A stretch of DNA of 64,000 nucleotides from Pseudomonas oryzihabitans. GTDB lineage: Bacteria; Pseudomonadota; Gammaproteobacteria; Pseudomonadales; Pseudomonadaceae. The stretch spans positions 1,529,001-1,593,000 of the forward strand of contig NZ_CP013987.1 of assembly GCF_001518815.1 (NCBI RefSeq), in the 5' to 3' direction. The notes beneath the pieces were generated by a model. It had not been told where the DNA came from, did not search any database, and saw only the letters and a list, made by a program, of their open reading frames with translations. A program made the position numbers and the translations under genes. Shown one piece after another: positions 48,223 through 56,472 of the stretch (positions are counted from its first letter, which is position 1; every line of letters begins with the position of its first letter).

Positions 48223-49449
48223 ATGAGATCCTTCGCCCTGCCAAGCCTGGCGGGGATCCTGCTTTTGTCTTCCGCTGCTTTGACCCAGGCGGATGAGGCG
48301 ACCCTGACGCGGGGCGAATATCTGACTCGCCTGGGTAACTGCCAGGGCTGCCATACCCGCCCGGATGGCGCACCCTTCGCCGGCGGTGTCGCCTTCGATA
48401 CGCCCTTCGGCCGCCTCTATTCGAGCAACATCACCCCGGATCGCCAGCAGGGGCTGGGCGACTGGACGGCGGATCAGTTCCGCCGCGCGCTGCACGACGG
48501 CCTCGGCCGTGAAGGCGAGCAGCTCTATCCCGCCTTTCCCTATACCGCCTTTACTCGCCTGAGCGACGAAGACGTCGCTGCTATCTTCGCCTTCCTGCGG
48601 ATCCAGCGGCCGGTGCCCTATGCGCCGCCAGCCAATGCCCTGCGATTCCCCTATGACCAGCGTGCGCTGATCCGTGGCTGGAAGTGGCTGAACTTCACCC
48701 CAGGCCCGCTCCCCGCAGTGGCCGATGCCCGGCTGGCGCGGGGCGCCTACCTGGCCGAGGCCGTGGGGCACTGCCAGGAATGCCATACCCCGCGAACCTG
48801 GAGCCAGGGGCTCGATAGCGGTCGGGCCTATGCCGGGGCGACCCAGCAGGGCTGGACGGCCTGGAATCTCACCCCGGACCCTCGCGGTCTCGGCGGCTGG
48901 AGCGATGCCAAGCTCGCCAGTTATCTGCGTGAAGGGCATCAGCGTGGGGAGGCCGTGGCGGCGGGGCCCATGGCCGAGGTGGTGAGCGGCGGTACCCGCC
49001 ATCTGGACGACGCCGATCTCGCTGCCCTGATCGCCTATCTGCGGACCTTGCCTGCCCAGCCAGGAGCGGTCCCCGCGCGCGCCGAGGTGCAGCCGCCCGG
49101 GGAAGGCGGACCTCTCACGGCGGGCGAGGCGGAAAGCGCAGCCCTGTTGCAGTCGGCCTGCGCCAGTTGCCATGCGCCGGATGATCGCGGTCCGGCTGGA
49201 CCCTATCCGCGTTCCTTCAGCAACTATTCGGCGGTACGCGATCCGGCCGGGACCAACCTCGTACGCGTGCTGCTCGACGGGCTCGATCGTCAGGGCCGCA
49301 CTGAGCATGCCTTCATGCCAGCCTATCGCGATCTGCTCAGCGACCAGCAGCTCGCCGACCTGGCCACTTACATCGGCCGCCGTTTCGGTGGCCATGCCGC
49401 CGCTATCCGTCCCGCGGATGTGGCGGCCGCGCGCGAAGGAGAGAAATAA
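48223..49449 (+). CDS. Triheme cytochrome c subunit of a molybdenum hydroxylase
   Basis: A 408-residue periplasmic cytochrome c. Signal peptide about 1-23 (ends TQA). Three heme c sites: CQGCH (residues 40-44), CQECH (about 184-188) and CASCH (about 313-317). The domain pattern with FGRLYSSNITPDRQQGLGDW matches the cytochrome subunits of membrane alcohol dehydrogenases and of isoquinoline/nicotinate-type hydroxylases. Two bases before the GTG of the 2Fe-2S subunit; it should take electrons from that enzyme towards the respiratory chain. Confidence 0.92.
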   Translation: MRSFALPSLAGILLLSSAALTQADEATLTRGEYLTRLGNCQGCHTRPDGAPFAGGVAFDTPFGRLYSSNITPDRQQGLGDWTADQFRRALHDGLGREGEQLYPAFPYTAFTRLSDEDVAAIFAFLRIQRPVPYAPPANALRFPYDQRALIRGWKWLNFTPGPLPAVADARLARGAYLAEAVGHCQECHTPRTWSQGLDSGRAYAGATQQGWTAWNLTPDPRGLGGWSDAKLASYLREGHQRGEAVAAGPMAEVVSGGTRHLDDADLAALIAYLRTLPAQPGAVPARAEVQPPGEGGPLTAGEAESAALLQSACASCHAPDDRGPAGPYPRSFSNYSAVRDPAGTNLVRVLLDGLDRQGRTEHAFMPAYRDLLSDQQLADLATYIGRRFGGHAAAIRPADVAAAREGEK

Positions 49450-49451
49450 CA

Positions 49452-49934
49452 GTGGCGGCCATCGAGCTCAAGGTCAACGGCGAGACACGGCAGCTCGACG
49501 TCGATCCACGCATGCCTCTGCTGGACGCCCTGCGCGACGAGCTGGGTCTGAAGGGACCGAAATTCGGCTGTGGCCTGGGTGAATGCGGTGCCTGCACCGT
49601 GCTGGCGGATGGCAAGCCCGTCCGCGCCTGTCTGCTACCCGCGACGTCCTTCGTTGGTCGTGATCTGCTGACGCTGGAGGGCTTGGGTACCCCTGAGGCG
49701 CCCCATGCGTTGCAGCGGGCCTTTATCGAAGAACAGGCAGCCCAGTGCGGCTATTGCATCCCGGGCATGGTGATGACCGCCCAGGCGCTGCTGGAACGAG
49801 TGCCCGATCCGAGCGATGCGCAGATCCGCCAGGCGCTGGCGGCCAACCTCTGTGGCTGCGGCACCCACTACCGCATCCTGCGCGCGGTCAAGCGGGCGGC
49901 GGTGCTCTTGCGTGACAAGCAGGCCCCGGCATGA
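49452..49934 (+). CDS. 2Fe-2S subunit of a xanthine-dehydrogenase-family hydroxylase
   Basis: A 160-residue small subunit (IorA/NicA class). Plant-type 2Fe-2S cluster KFGCGLGECGACTVL with a later Cys, and the second cluster QCGYCIPGMVMTAQALLE with NLCGCGTHYRI. The start is GTG at 49452, three codons before the IELKVNGE strand. The stop overlaps the ATG of the large subunit by four bases. No signal peptide; it is presumably carried with the Tat-exported large subunit. Confidence 0.94.
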   Translation: MAAIELKVNGETRQLDVDPRMPLLDALRDELGLKGPKFGCGLGECGACTVLADGKPVRACLLPATSFVGRDLLTLEGLGTPEAPHALQRAFIEEQAAQCGYCIPGMVMTAQALLERVPDPSDAQIRQALAANLCGCGTHYRILRAVKRAAVLLRDKQAPA

Positions 49935-52177
49935 CGCTGTCGCGACGCGCCTTTCTCGGCGGCGGCGCGGTGCTGCTGCTGGGCTTCAGCCTGCAGCGAC
50001 CGGTCGCTGCCCAGGTGCTGCCCGCACCCGCCGATAGTGCCGCCCTGGCCAAGACCCTCGATCAGCGGCAATTGGATGCCTGGCTGGCGGTGGATGCCCA
50101 GGGCCAGGTCACTGTCTACAGCGGCAAGGTGGAGCTGGGGACCGGGGTCAGTACGGCGCTGCGCCAGATCGTGGCCGAGGAGCTCTGTGTGGCCTTCACC
50201 GCCACCCGGTTGATCCAGGGGGATACCCGGCTGACCCCGGATCAGGGCATCACCGCGGGCAGCAAGAGCCTGCAGGTAGGTGGTGCCCAGTTGCGCAAGG
50301 CCGCTGCCAGTGCGCGGCAATTCCTGTTCCTCGAAGGATCGCGGCGGCTAGGTCTGGATCTGGCGGTGGTGGATACGGTGGATGGCCGTGTGGTGTATCG
50401 CGGTGATCCCACTGGACGCTATGTCAGCTATGGCGAGCTGGTCGGCGGGCGGCCTCTGGGTCGGCTGGTCAACCAGGCCGTACGGACCCGGGCCATCAAG
50501 GATTACCGCCTGGTCGGTACTTCGGTGCCGCGCGAGGACATTCCCGCCAAGCTGTTCGGGAGCTTCGATTACGTCCATGACTTGCGCCTGCCCGGCATGC
50601 TGCACGGTTGCGTGGTGCGACCGCCCTGCACCGGCTCGGCGCGGCTGGCGGGGGTGAGCATTCGCGGCATTGATGCCAGTGCGCTGCCTGCCGGTGCTCA
50701 ACTGGTGTACGAGGGCGCCTTCGTCGCGGTCTTGGCGGCGCAGCCATGGCTGGCGCGACAGGGGGCTGCGGCACTGCGGGTGGACTGGAGTCTGGTGCCG
50801 GACATGCCGCTGCCGGGCGAGCTCTATGCGCACCTGGAAGCCAAGGCCGGCCCGCCCGAGGTGCAGCAGGAGGCGGGTGATGTCGAGCAGGAGCTGGCGA
50901 ACGCTGCGCAGCGGCTCGATGCCGAGTACCGCTGGCCCTATCAGAATCATGATTCCATCGGCCCCTCCTGCGCGGTGGCCGAGGTCCGCGCGGATGGTGC
51001 CACGGTCTGGAGTGGCACCCAGGGTGTCTATCAGCTACGAGCGGCCTTGGCGGATCTGCTAGGACTGCCGGAGGAAAGCATCTATGTGATCTATCAGCAG
51101 GCCTCCGGCTGCTATGGCCACAACGGCGCCGATGATGCGGCTGCCGATGCGGCGCTGCTGTCCAAGCTGAGCGGCCGACCGGTGCGGGTGCAATGGAGTC
51201 GCGCTGACGAGCACGGCTGGAATCCCAAGGGGCCAGCCATGCTGATGCGCCTGGCCGGTGGTCTGAGCACTGCGGGCGACCTGCTCGCCTGGCGCTTCGC
51301 CAACTGGACACCTACCCACCTGACCCGGCCCAATGACCAGACTGGCAGGACGGCGCTGCTCGCCGGACAGCTGGCCTACAACCTGCCGCTCAAGGGCGGG
51401 CGGGGCGGTGGCAACCGTAACGCCCCGCTGGATTACGACGTGATCAATGTCCAGGTATCCACGCACTGGCTGGAAGCCAGCGATTCGCCGCTGCGACCGT
51501 CGGCCTTGCGTGCCCTCGGGGCGGTCGGCAATACCTTCGCCAATGAATCCTTCATGGATGAGTTGGCCTTGGGGGCCGGGGTCGATCCGCTGGAATTCCG
51601 CCTGCGCTATCTGCAGGATCCAAGGGCGCGGGCGGTGCTACAGGCCGCTAGCGCCAAGGCCGGGTGGCAACCGCCGGTCCTGCAGGAAAAGGCTTGGGAC
51701 GGTGCCCCCGCGAAAGGTCAGGGTCTGGCCTTCCTGCGCTACGAAAACGAGAACGCCTATGTGGCCGCGGTGGTCGAGGTGGCGGTGAGCGAGGCCACGG
51801 GTATCCGGGTCACTCGGGTGGTGGTGGCCCATGATTGCGGTCTGATCGTCAACCCGGACGGCTTGCGCAATCAACTGGAGGGCTGCGTGGTGCAAGGCAT
51901 CGCCCGGACCCTCAAGCAGGCGGTGCGCTTTGATCACCAGGGGGTGACGAGCCTGGAGTGGAGCGCCTATCCGCCGCTGACCTTCGATGAGTTGCCCGAG
52001 CTGGAACTGGAGCTGATCGATCGGCCAGAGGAGCCGGCGGTGGGTGCCGGGGAGGCCACCACTGCCGCCATCCCCGCAGCCATCGCCAATGCCGTCGCCG
52101 CGGCGACCGGTCTGCGCCTGCGCGAGGTGCCCTTGAACCGCGAGCGCCTGCGCGCCGCGCTGGCCGCTCGCGGTTAG
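49931..52177 (+). CDS. Molybdopterin-binding subunit (IorB-like), Tat-exported
   Basis: A 748-residue catalytic subunit. The twin-arginine signal is SRRAFLGGGAVLLLGF (residues 4-19). Molybdopterin-binding features include GKVELGTGVSTALRQIVAEE, QASGCYGHNGADDAAADAAL and the late NPDGLRNQLEGCVVQGIART. The C-terminal active-site glutamate is in GAGEATTAAIPAAIANAVA. The two-subunit layout without an FAD subunit, plus a cytochrome c, is that of isoquinoline 1-oxidoreductase and related aldehyde or N-heterocycle hydroxylases. Substrate unknown. Its stop shares the bases TTAG with the stop of the convergent dedA gene. Confidence 0.94.
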   Translation: MTLSRRAFLGGGAVLLLGFSLQRPVAAQVLPAPADSAALAKTLDQRQLDAWLAVDAQGQVTVYSGKVELGTGVSTALRQIVAEELCVAFTATRLIQGDTRLTPDQGITAGSKSLQVGGAQLRKAAASARQFLFLEGSRRLGLDLAVVDTVDGRVVYRGDPTGRYVSYGELVGGRPLGRLVNQAVRTRAIKDYRLVGTSVPREDIPAKLFGSFDYVHDLRLPGMLHGCVVRPPCTGSARLAGVSIRGIDASALPAGAQLVYEGAFVAVLAAQPWLARQGAAALRVDWSLVPDMPLPGELYAHLEAKAGPPEVQQEAGDVEQELANAAQRLDAEYRWPYQNHDSIGPSCAVAEVRADGATVWSGTQGVYQLRAALADLLGLPEESIYVIYQQASGCYGHNGADDAAADAALLSKLSGRPVRVQWSRADEHGWNPKGPAMLMRLAGGLSTAGDLLAWRFANWTPTHLTRPNDQTGRTALLAGQLAYNLPLKGGRGGGNRNAPLDYDVINVQVSTHWLEASDSPLRPSALRALGAVGNTFANESFMDELALGAGVDPLEFRLRYLQDPRARAVLQAASAKAGWQPPVLQEKAWDGAPAKGQGLAFLRYENENAYVAAVVEVAVSEATGIRVTRVVVAHDCGLIVNPDGLRNQLEGCVVQGIARTLKQAVRFDHQGVTSLEWSAYPPLTFDELPELELELIDRPEEPAVGAGEATTAAIPAAIANAVAAATGLRLREVPLNRERLRAALAARG

Positions 52178-52791
52178 GCGCGTTTCAGGCGCTGCTTGAA
52201 AAACAGCACGCCACCGGCGCCCAGCAGGGCCACTACCGCGGCGCCGATCCACAGGGGCTCGTTGCCGGCAAAGCTGAATTGGTGGGCGCCCTTGGCGGCC
52301 AGGTAACCCGGGCTCATCATCAAGGGCGCCCAGACGATGGCGGACAGCACGTTGGCCGACTGAAAGCGCAGCTGGTTCATGGCCATCATCCCGGCCACCA
52401 GGGGCACGGTGTTGCGGATCATGGTCAGGAAGCGGCCGCCGAACACCGCGAAGAAGCCGTAGCGGCGGAAGAACAGCCGGGTCTTGGCTACCTGCTTGCG
52501 ATAGCGGCGGAAGGGCGGCCGGTGGACGATGCTGGGCCCGAGCCAACGGCCGATGATGTAGGAGCAGATGTCGCCAAGGATCGCGCCAACGATGGCGGCC
52601 AGCACCAGCGGTACTGGCGAGAGGACCCCTGAGCCAGCCAGGCCGCCGACCACCAGCATCAGTGCCGTAGCCGGAATGAAGACGCCCAGCAGCACCAGGG
52701 ATTCGCCAAAGGCGAGCAGGCCGACGATCAGCGGCGCCCAGGCCTGATGGGTTTCGATGAAGCCAAGCAGCGATTGCGTGAGAGATTCCAT
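52174..52791 (-). CDS. DedA family membrane protein
   Basis: A 205-residue inner-membrane protein with the DedA/SNARE-associated domain. FGESLVLLGVFIPATALMLV near residue 30, IVGAILGDICSYIIGRWLG near 70, and the basic FGGRFLTMIRNTVPLVAGMM near 120 are family hallmarks. DedA proteins are lipid-carrier flippases or help maintain proton motive force. The ATG at 52791 is preferred to a GTG three codons upstream. Confidence 0.92.
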   Translation of the reverse strand: MESLTQSLLGFIETHQAWAPLIVGLLAFGESLVLLGVFIPATALMLVVGGLAGSGVLSPVPLVLAAIVGAILGDICSYIIGRWLGPSIVHRPPFRRYRKQVAKTRLFFRRYGFFAVFGGRFLTMIRNTVPLVAGMMAMNQLRFQSANVLSAIVWAPLMMSPGYLAAKGAHQFSFAGNEPLWIGAAVVALLGAGGVLFFKQRLKRA

Positions 52792-52921
52792 GAGGGCCAC
52801 TCTTGCCGGAAAGTCCTAAGACTACGCGGCGTCCTGAGTCTGCCAGCCGTTTCAACAGCTTGAATCAATTTCCGTTGCCGGAAGTGCGCAGGAGCGCGCA
52901 TTGGCGCCCCGGCTGCCGACC

Positions 52922-53755
52922 TCAGGTCTCCGCCAGGGCGTCCTGAGCGGCCTGCCAGCGCAGGTCGTGGCGTTCACCCACGACGAAGCGATCGCCCTGG
53001 AAATCCCAGCGCTCCACCTCGACGGTCTTGTCGGCGCCTTCACCGACCAGCAGGCGATTGAAGGAATTGGGCGAGGTACCGCGCACCCGAGAGGAGAGGG
53101 CGGTGCCGGCCTGGACGATCCAGACCTCGCGGGGCAAGGTTGGGTATTGCCGGCTCAGCGGCAGCACATAGGGCAGGTGGATGTGGCCACCCATCACCAG
53201 GTCCAGACCGGCATCGGCCCAGGTGGCGAGGGCATGATCGGCGTTATGCTGCAGGTTGCTGAGGTCGCTGAGTTCGAGGGCGCCAAAGGGCTGATGGGCG
53301 ATGACGATGCGCAGCTTGTCCGGTCCGGCGCGGCGCAGGCGCTCGGCCACGCGCTCGATCTGCGCGGTGCTCACCGCACCGTCCTTGTGGCGCTGCGGAG
53401 CGGTGGTGTTGAGGCCCACCAGCAGCAGCTCGTCGTTCTCGAAACTGGGCTCCAGATCCCCACCGAAATGGCGGCGATAGTTGCCATAGGGCGTCAGGAA
53501 ACGGGCGAAGACGTTGTACAGCGGCAGGTCGTGGTTGCCCGGGATCACCAGGGTGCGTGGGATGCCGTAGCTTTCCAGGCGTTCGACGAATACCTTGGCG
53601 GCGGCGAATTGCTCGCGCCGGGCGCGCTGGGTGATGTCCCCCGAGAGGATGAGGACATCGGCGCCGTGTTCGCGGACATGGGCTTCCAGGGCCGCGACCA
53701 CGGCAGGTTGCTCGGTGCCGAAGTGAGTATCGGAGATTTGCAGAAGGGTCGTCAT
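52922..53755 (-). CDS. Metallophosphoesterase (CpdA-like calcineurin fold)
   Basis: A 277-residue di-metal phosphodiesterase. Motifs in order: ISDTHFG (residues 7-13), LSGDIT (about 38), IPGNHDLP (about 70), IAHQPFG (about 150) and GGHIHLP (about 190), the full calcineurin-like set. Cyclic-nucleotide phosphodiesterase CpdA is the nearest named relative, but activity on cAMP cannot be asserted. A single gene, 122 bases before yggL on the same strand. Confidence 0.88.
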   Translation of the reverse strand: MTTLLQISDTHFGTEQPAVVAALEAHVREHGADVLILSGDITQRARREQFAAAKVFVERLESYGIPRTLVIPGNHDLPLYNVFARFLTPYGNYRRHFGGDLEPSFENDELLLVGLNTTAPQRHKDGAVSTAQIERVAERLRRAGPDKLRIVIAHQPFGALELSDLSNLQHNADHALATWADAGLDLVMGGHIHLPYVLPLSRQYPTLPREVWIVQAGTALSSRVRGTSPNSFNRLLVGEGADKTVEVERWDFQGDRFVVGERHDLRWQAAQDALAET

Positions 53756-53876
53756 GAGGACCTGGTTTCCAACGGATTCCCCTTTACGACCGCAACGGGC
53801 GCCAAGCTATCCAGCAATGCTGTCTAAAGGCTAGTCCAAGGCCTGCCAGCCACGCGCAGCAGCCTTGAACCCTCTT

Positions 53877-54245
53877 TTAGACTTCGCCGTCGTGGTGCCA
53901 GGCGTCATGCAGGTCGGAGGCGTTGGCTTCGCCGACTTCGGCGCGGGCCTTGAGCCAGTCCAGCAGGGCGGTACGGTCTTCCTCGGTGGGCGAGGTGTAG
54001 CGCTTGTTGGCCATGATGGTGCCTTCGACCCAGGCGTTGTCGAAACCGCCGATGTAGTCCAGCTTGCGCTCTTCGACGTAGTCGATGAAGTCACCCAGGA
54101 AGGTGTCCAGATCGTCTTCGCTGAGTTCGTTCTTGAAGCTCACCTTGATTTCGAAGGCCAGCTCCTGGAACTCGCCCAGGTACTGCTTCTTGCGCAGGCG
54201 ACGCTTCATGCGGCTCAAACGGGGATCTTGGTTGGTATCGGTCAT
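53877..54245 (-). CDS. yggL: YggL family 50S ribosome-associated protein
   Basis: A 122-residue DUF469 protein. The N-terminus SRMKRRLRKKQYLGEFQELA and FEIKVSFKNELSEDDLDTFL are the family signature. The C-terminal half ends DLHDAWHHDGEV. The frame is open far upstream on the minus strand, but the ATG at 54245 gives the normal length (E. coli 108-111). YggL binds the 50S subunit; the detailed role is unclear. Confidence 0.92.
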   Translation of the reverse strand: MTDTNQDPRLSRMKRRLRKKQYLGEFQELAFEIKVSFKNELSEDDLDTFLGDFIDYVEERKLDYIGGFDNAWVEGTIMANKRYTSPTEEDRTALLDWLKARAEVGEANASDLHDAWHHDGEV

Positions 54246-54377
54246 GGCGAAGGCCTGGATATCGATGAAAGGGCAGGCATTATCCCTGGCGTTGGTCGGT
54301 AATGCCAATGGTGACCGCCGGGAGGGGCGGTTAGCATGACGGTTTTGGCTGCGACCAGAGCGCGCAGGGGTGGAAGG

Positions 54378-55394
54378 ATGACGGGCAAGACGAGAAGCCG
54401 CTCCGGTAGCGTGACCATTCGCGACGTGGCCAGCCTGGCCGGCGTCGCACCGATCACCGTCTCGCGGGTGGTGAACGCGCCCGCAAGCGTCAAGGCGGCC
54501 ACTCGTGAACGGGTACTGGCCGCCATAGCAGCAAGCGGCTACATGCCCAACCTGGTGGCTGGGGCCTTGGCCACCAATCGCAGTCGATTGGTGGCGGTGC
54601 TGGTGCCCATGCTGACCAATCCGCTGTTCGCCGACAGCTACCAGGCGGTGGCCGAGCGACTGGCTCAGGCCGGGTATCAGGTGTTGCTGGGCGTCACTGG
54701 CCACGATCCCGAGCATGAAGAGGCGCTGCTGGCGACCATTCTCAGCCGACGGCCGGATGGCCTGATCCTGACCGGCGTTGATCACACGCCGGCCAGTCGT
54801 GCCCGGCTAAAGGCGGCAGGCGTGCCGGTGGTGGAGACCTGGGATCTCAGCGCGGAGCCCATCGATCAGGGGGTGGGGTTTGACCATGAGGCAGTGGGCG
54901 CGCTGCTGGCCGAGCGGGCTAACGCTGGTGGTTATGCCCAGGTCGCCCAGGTGGCGGTGGACGACCCCCGTGGTACCCGGCGACGTCTGTCCCTGAGTCG
55001 GGCCCTGGCCACCCTCGGCATCGCCGAGACGGCGCCGGCGCTATTCACCGGCCTGCCCAGCCTGGAGCAGGGGCGCCAGGCCCTGTGCCAGCTGCTCGCC
55101 CAAACCAAGGTGCGGCCGCTGCTGGTGGTCTGCACCTCCGACACCCTGGCCCATGGCGTGCTGACCGAGGCCCTGGCACAGGGGCTGGCGGTGCCCGGCG
55201 ACGTGGCGGTGATCGGTTTCGGCGACATGGCCTTCGCGGCCCATACCCTGCCTGCCTTGACCACGATACGGGTGGATGCCACGGCCTTGGGGCACACGGC
55301 AGCGGAATTGTTGTTGGCCCGTCTGGCGGGTAGTGATGGAGAGCCACAGCAGCGCGACCTGGGTGTCGATTGGATCGAGCGAGGTAGCACCTAA
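54378..55394 (+). CDS. LacI family transcriptional regulator
   Basis: A 338-residue repressor. HTH at residues 10-55 (VTIRDVASLAGVAPITVSRV, ASGYMPNLVAGALATN), then the periplasmic-binding-protein-like effector domain (NPLFADSYQAVAERLAQAGY, ILSRRPDGLILTGVDH, VIGFGDMAFAAHTLPALTTI). It resembles the gluconate GntR subgroup. The ATG at 54378 has AGGGG upstream; an earlier in-frame start lies in the spacer to yggL. Probable repressor of the two enzymes downstream through the operator at 55442. Effector: probably a sugar acid. Confidence 0.92.
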   Translation: MTGKTRSRSGSVTIRDVASLAGVAPITVSRVVNAPASVKAATRERVLAAIAASGYMPNLVAGALATNRSRLVAVLVPMLTNPLFADSYQAVAERLAQAGYQVLLGVTGHDPEHEEALLATILSRRPDGLILTGVDHTPASRARLKAAGVPVVETWDLSAEPIDQGVGFDHEAVGALLAERANAGGYAQVAQVAVDDPRGTRRRLSLSRALATLGIAETAPALFTGLPSLEQGRQALCQLLAQTKVRPLLVVCTSDTLAHGVLTEALAQGLAVPGDVAVIGFGDMAFAAHTLPALTTIRVDATALGHTAAELLLARLAGSDGEPQQRDLGVDWIERGST

Positions 55395-55441
55395 GGACAG
55401 ATGGCGGTTGTCAGACGACTTGCTGGGCGCTAGGGTGATTG

Positions 55442-55461
55442 AAATGGTAGCGGTACCATTT
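55442..55461. promoter_or_regulatory. LacI-type operator palindrome
   Basis: AAATGGTA-GCGG-TACCATTT: perfect 8-base arms around a four-base GC centre, the usual form of LacI/GntR-family operators. It lies between the LacI gene and the dehydrogenase gene, 23 bases before the latter's ATG, where binding would block transcription. Confidence 0.8.
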
Positions 55462-55484
55462 TCGCTCAGCAGGGGAGGAGCCGG

Positions 55485-56462
55485 ATGAAGATCGTGATGA
55501 TTGGTGAAGCCGCCACGCACCAGGAGGCGCTTGCCAGGGACCTGGCCGGCCCGGCCACCTTTATTACCTTGCCGCGGGAAGCCCACGAATCAGCCGCCTG
55601 GGACGAGCGAATCGAGGGCGCCGATGTCTTGGTCGCCATGCGTCTGCAGCGTTCAACGCAGGCACCGAGGGTACGGCTGCTGCAGGTACCTGGCGCTGGC
55701 CTCGATGGCATCGATTTCGGGGTGCTGGCAGCGGACTGTCGCGTCTGCAACGTCTTCGAGCACGAGATTCCCATGGCCGAATACGCCCTGGCCTGCCTGC
55801 TGGATCATGAGGTGCGCCTGGGTGAGGCCCAGGCGGCCTTCGCCAGCGAGCGCTGGACCCATGCCTATCTGGGGCGCCAGCCGCGTGGTGAGTTGCAGGG
55901 CAGGACCCTGGCGATCCTGGGTTTTGGCAGGATCGGCCAGGCGGTGGCGCAGCGGGCGCGGGCCTTCGGCATGCGCATCCTGGCCATCACCCGTAGTGCC
56001 CGCGACGGCCGGGTGCCCGCCGGGGCCGATACTGCACTTGCGCCCGAGGCGCTGAACGAAGCCCTGGGCCTGGCCGATTACGTAGTGCTGGCCTGTCCGC
56101 TGGACGAGACCACCCGGGGCTGTTTCGGCGCTGCCCAGTTCGCCGCCATGCGGCCGGAGGCCGTGCTGCTGAACCTGGCACGGGCGGCGGTGGTGGAAGA
56201 AGACGCCCTCTATCAGGCGCTCGCCGACCGGCGCATCGCCAAGGCGTACCTGGACGTCTGGTACCGCTACCCCAGTGGCGAAGGCGATCTCGTGGCACCC
56301 GCACGGCATCGCTTCGAAGAACTGCCCAATGCCGTCTGCACGCCGCATGTCTCGGGTTGGACCCACGGGCTGTTCGCGCGCCGCTATGCCTTCATCGCCG
56401 CCAACATCGAACGCCTGCGTCGGGGCGAAACGCTGCTCAATCAGGTCCGCGGACCTCGCTAG
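55485..56462 (+). CDS. D-isomer-specific 2-hydroxyacid dehydrogenase
   Basis: A 325-residue NAD(P)-dependent dehydrogenase. Rossmann motif LAILGFGRIGQAVAQRARAF (about residues 140-159), catalytic Arg in NLARAAVVEEDALYQALADR, a Glu region altered to DVWYRYPSGEG, and the catalytic His in CTPHVSGWT. The substrate-binding region differs from phosphoglycerate and lactate dehydrogenases. GGGGAGG precedes the ATG. It lies ten bases before the enolase-superfamily gene; the two are one transcription unit under the LacI operator. Confidence 0.88.
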   Translation: MKIVMIGEAATHQEALARDLAGPATFITLPREAHESAAWDERIEGADVLVAMRLQRSTQAPRVRLLQVPGAGLDGIDFGVLAADCRVCNVFEHEIPMAEYALACLLDHEVRLGEAQAAFASERWTHAYLGRQPRGELQGRTLAILGFGRIGQAVAQRARAFGMRILAITRSARDGRVPAGADTALAPEALNEALGLADYVVLACPLDETTRGCFGAAQFAAMRPEAVLLNLARAAVVEEDALYQALADRRIAKAYLDVWYRYPSGEGDLVAPARHRFEELPNAVCTPHVSGWTHGLFARRYAFIAANIERLRRGETLLNQVRGPR

Positions 56463-56472
56463 AGGAGGCGCC

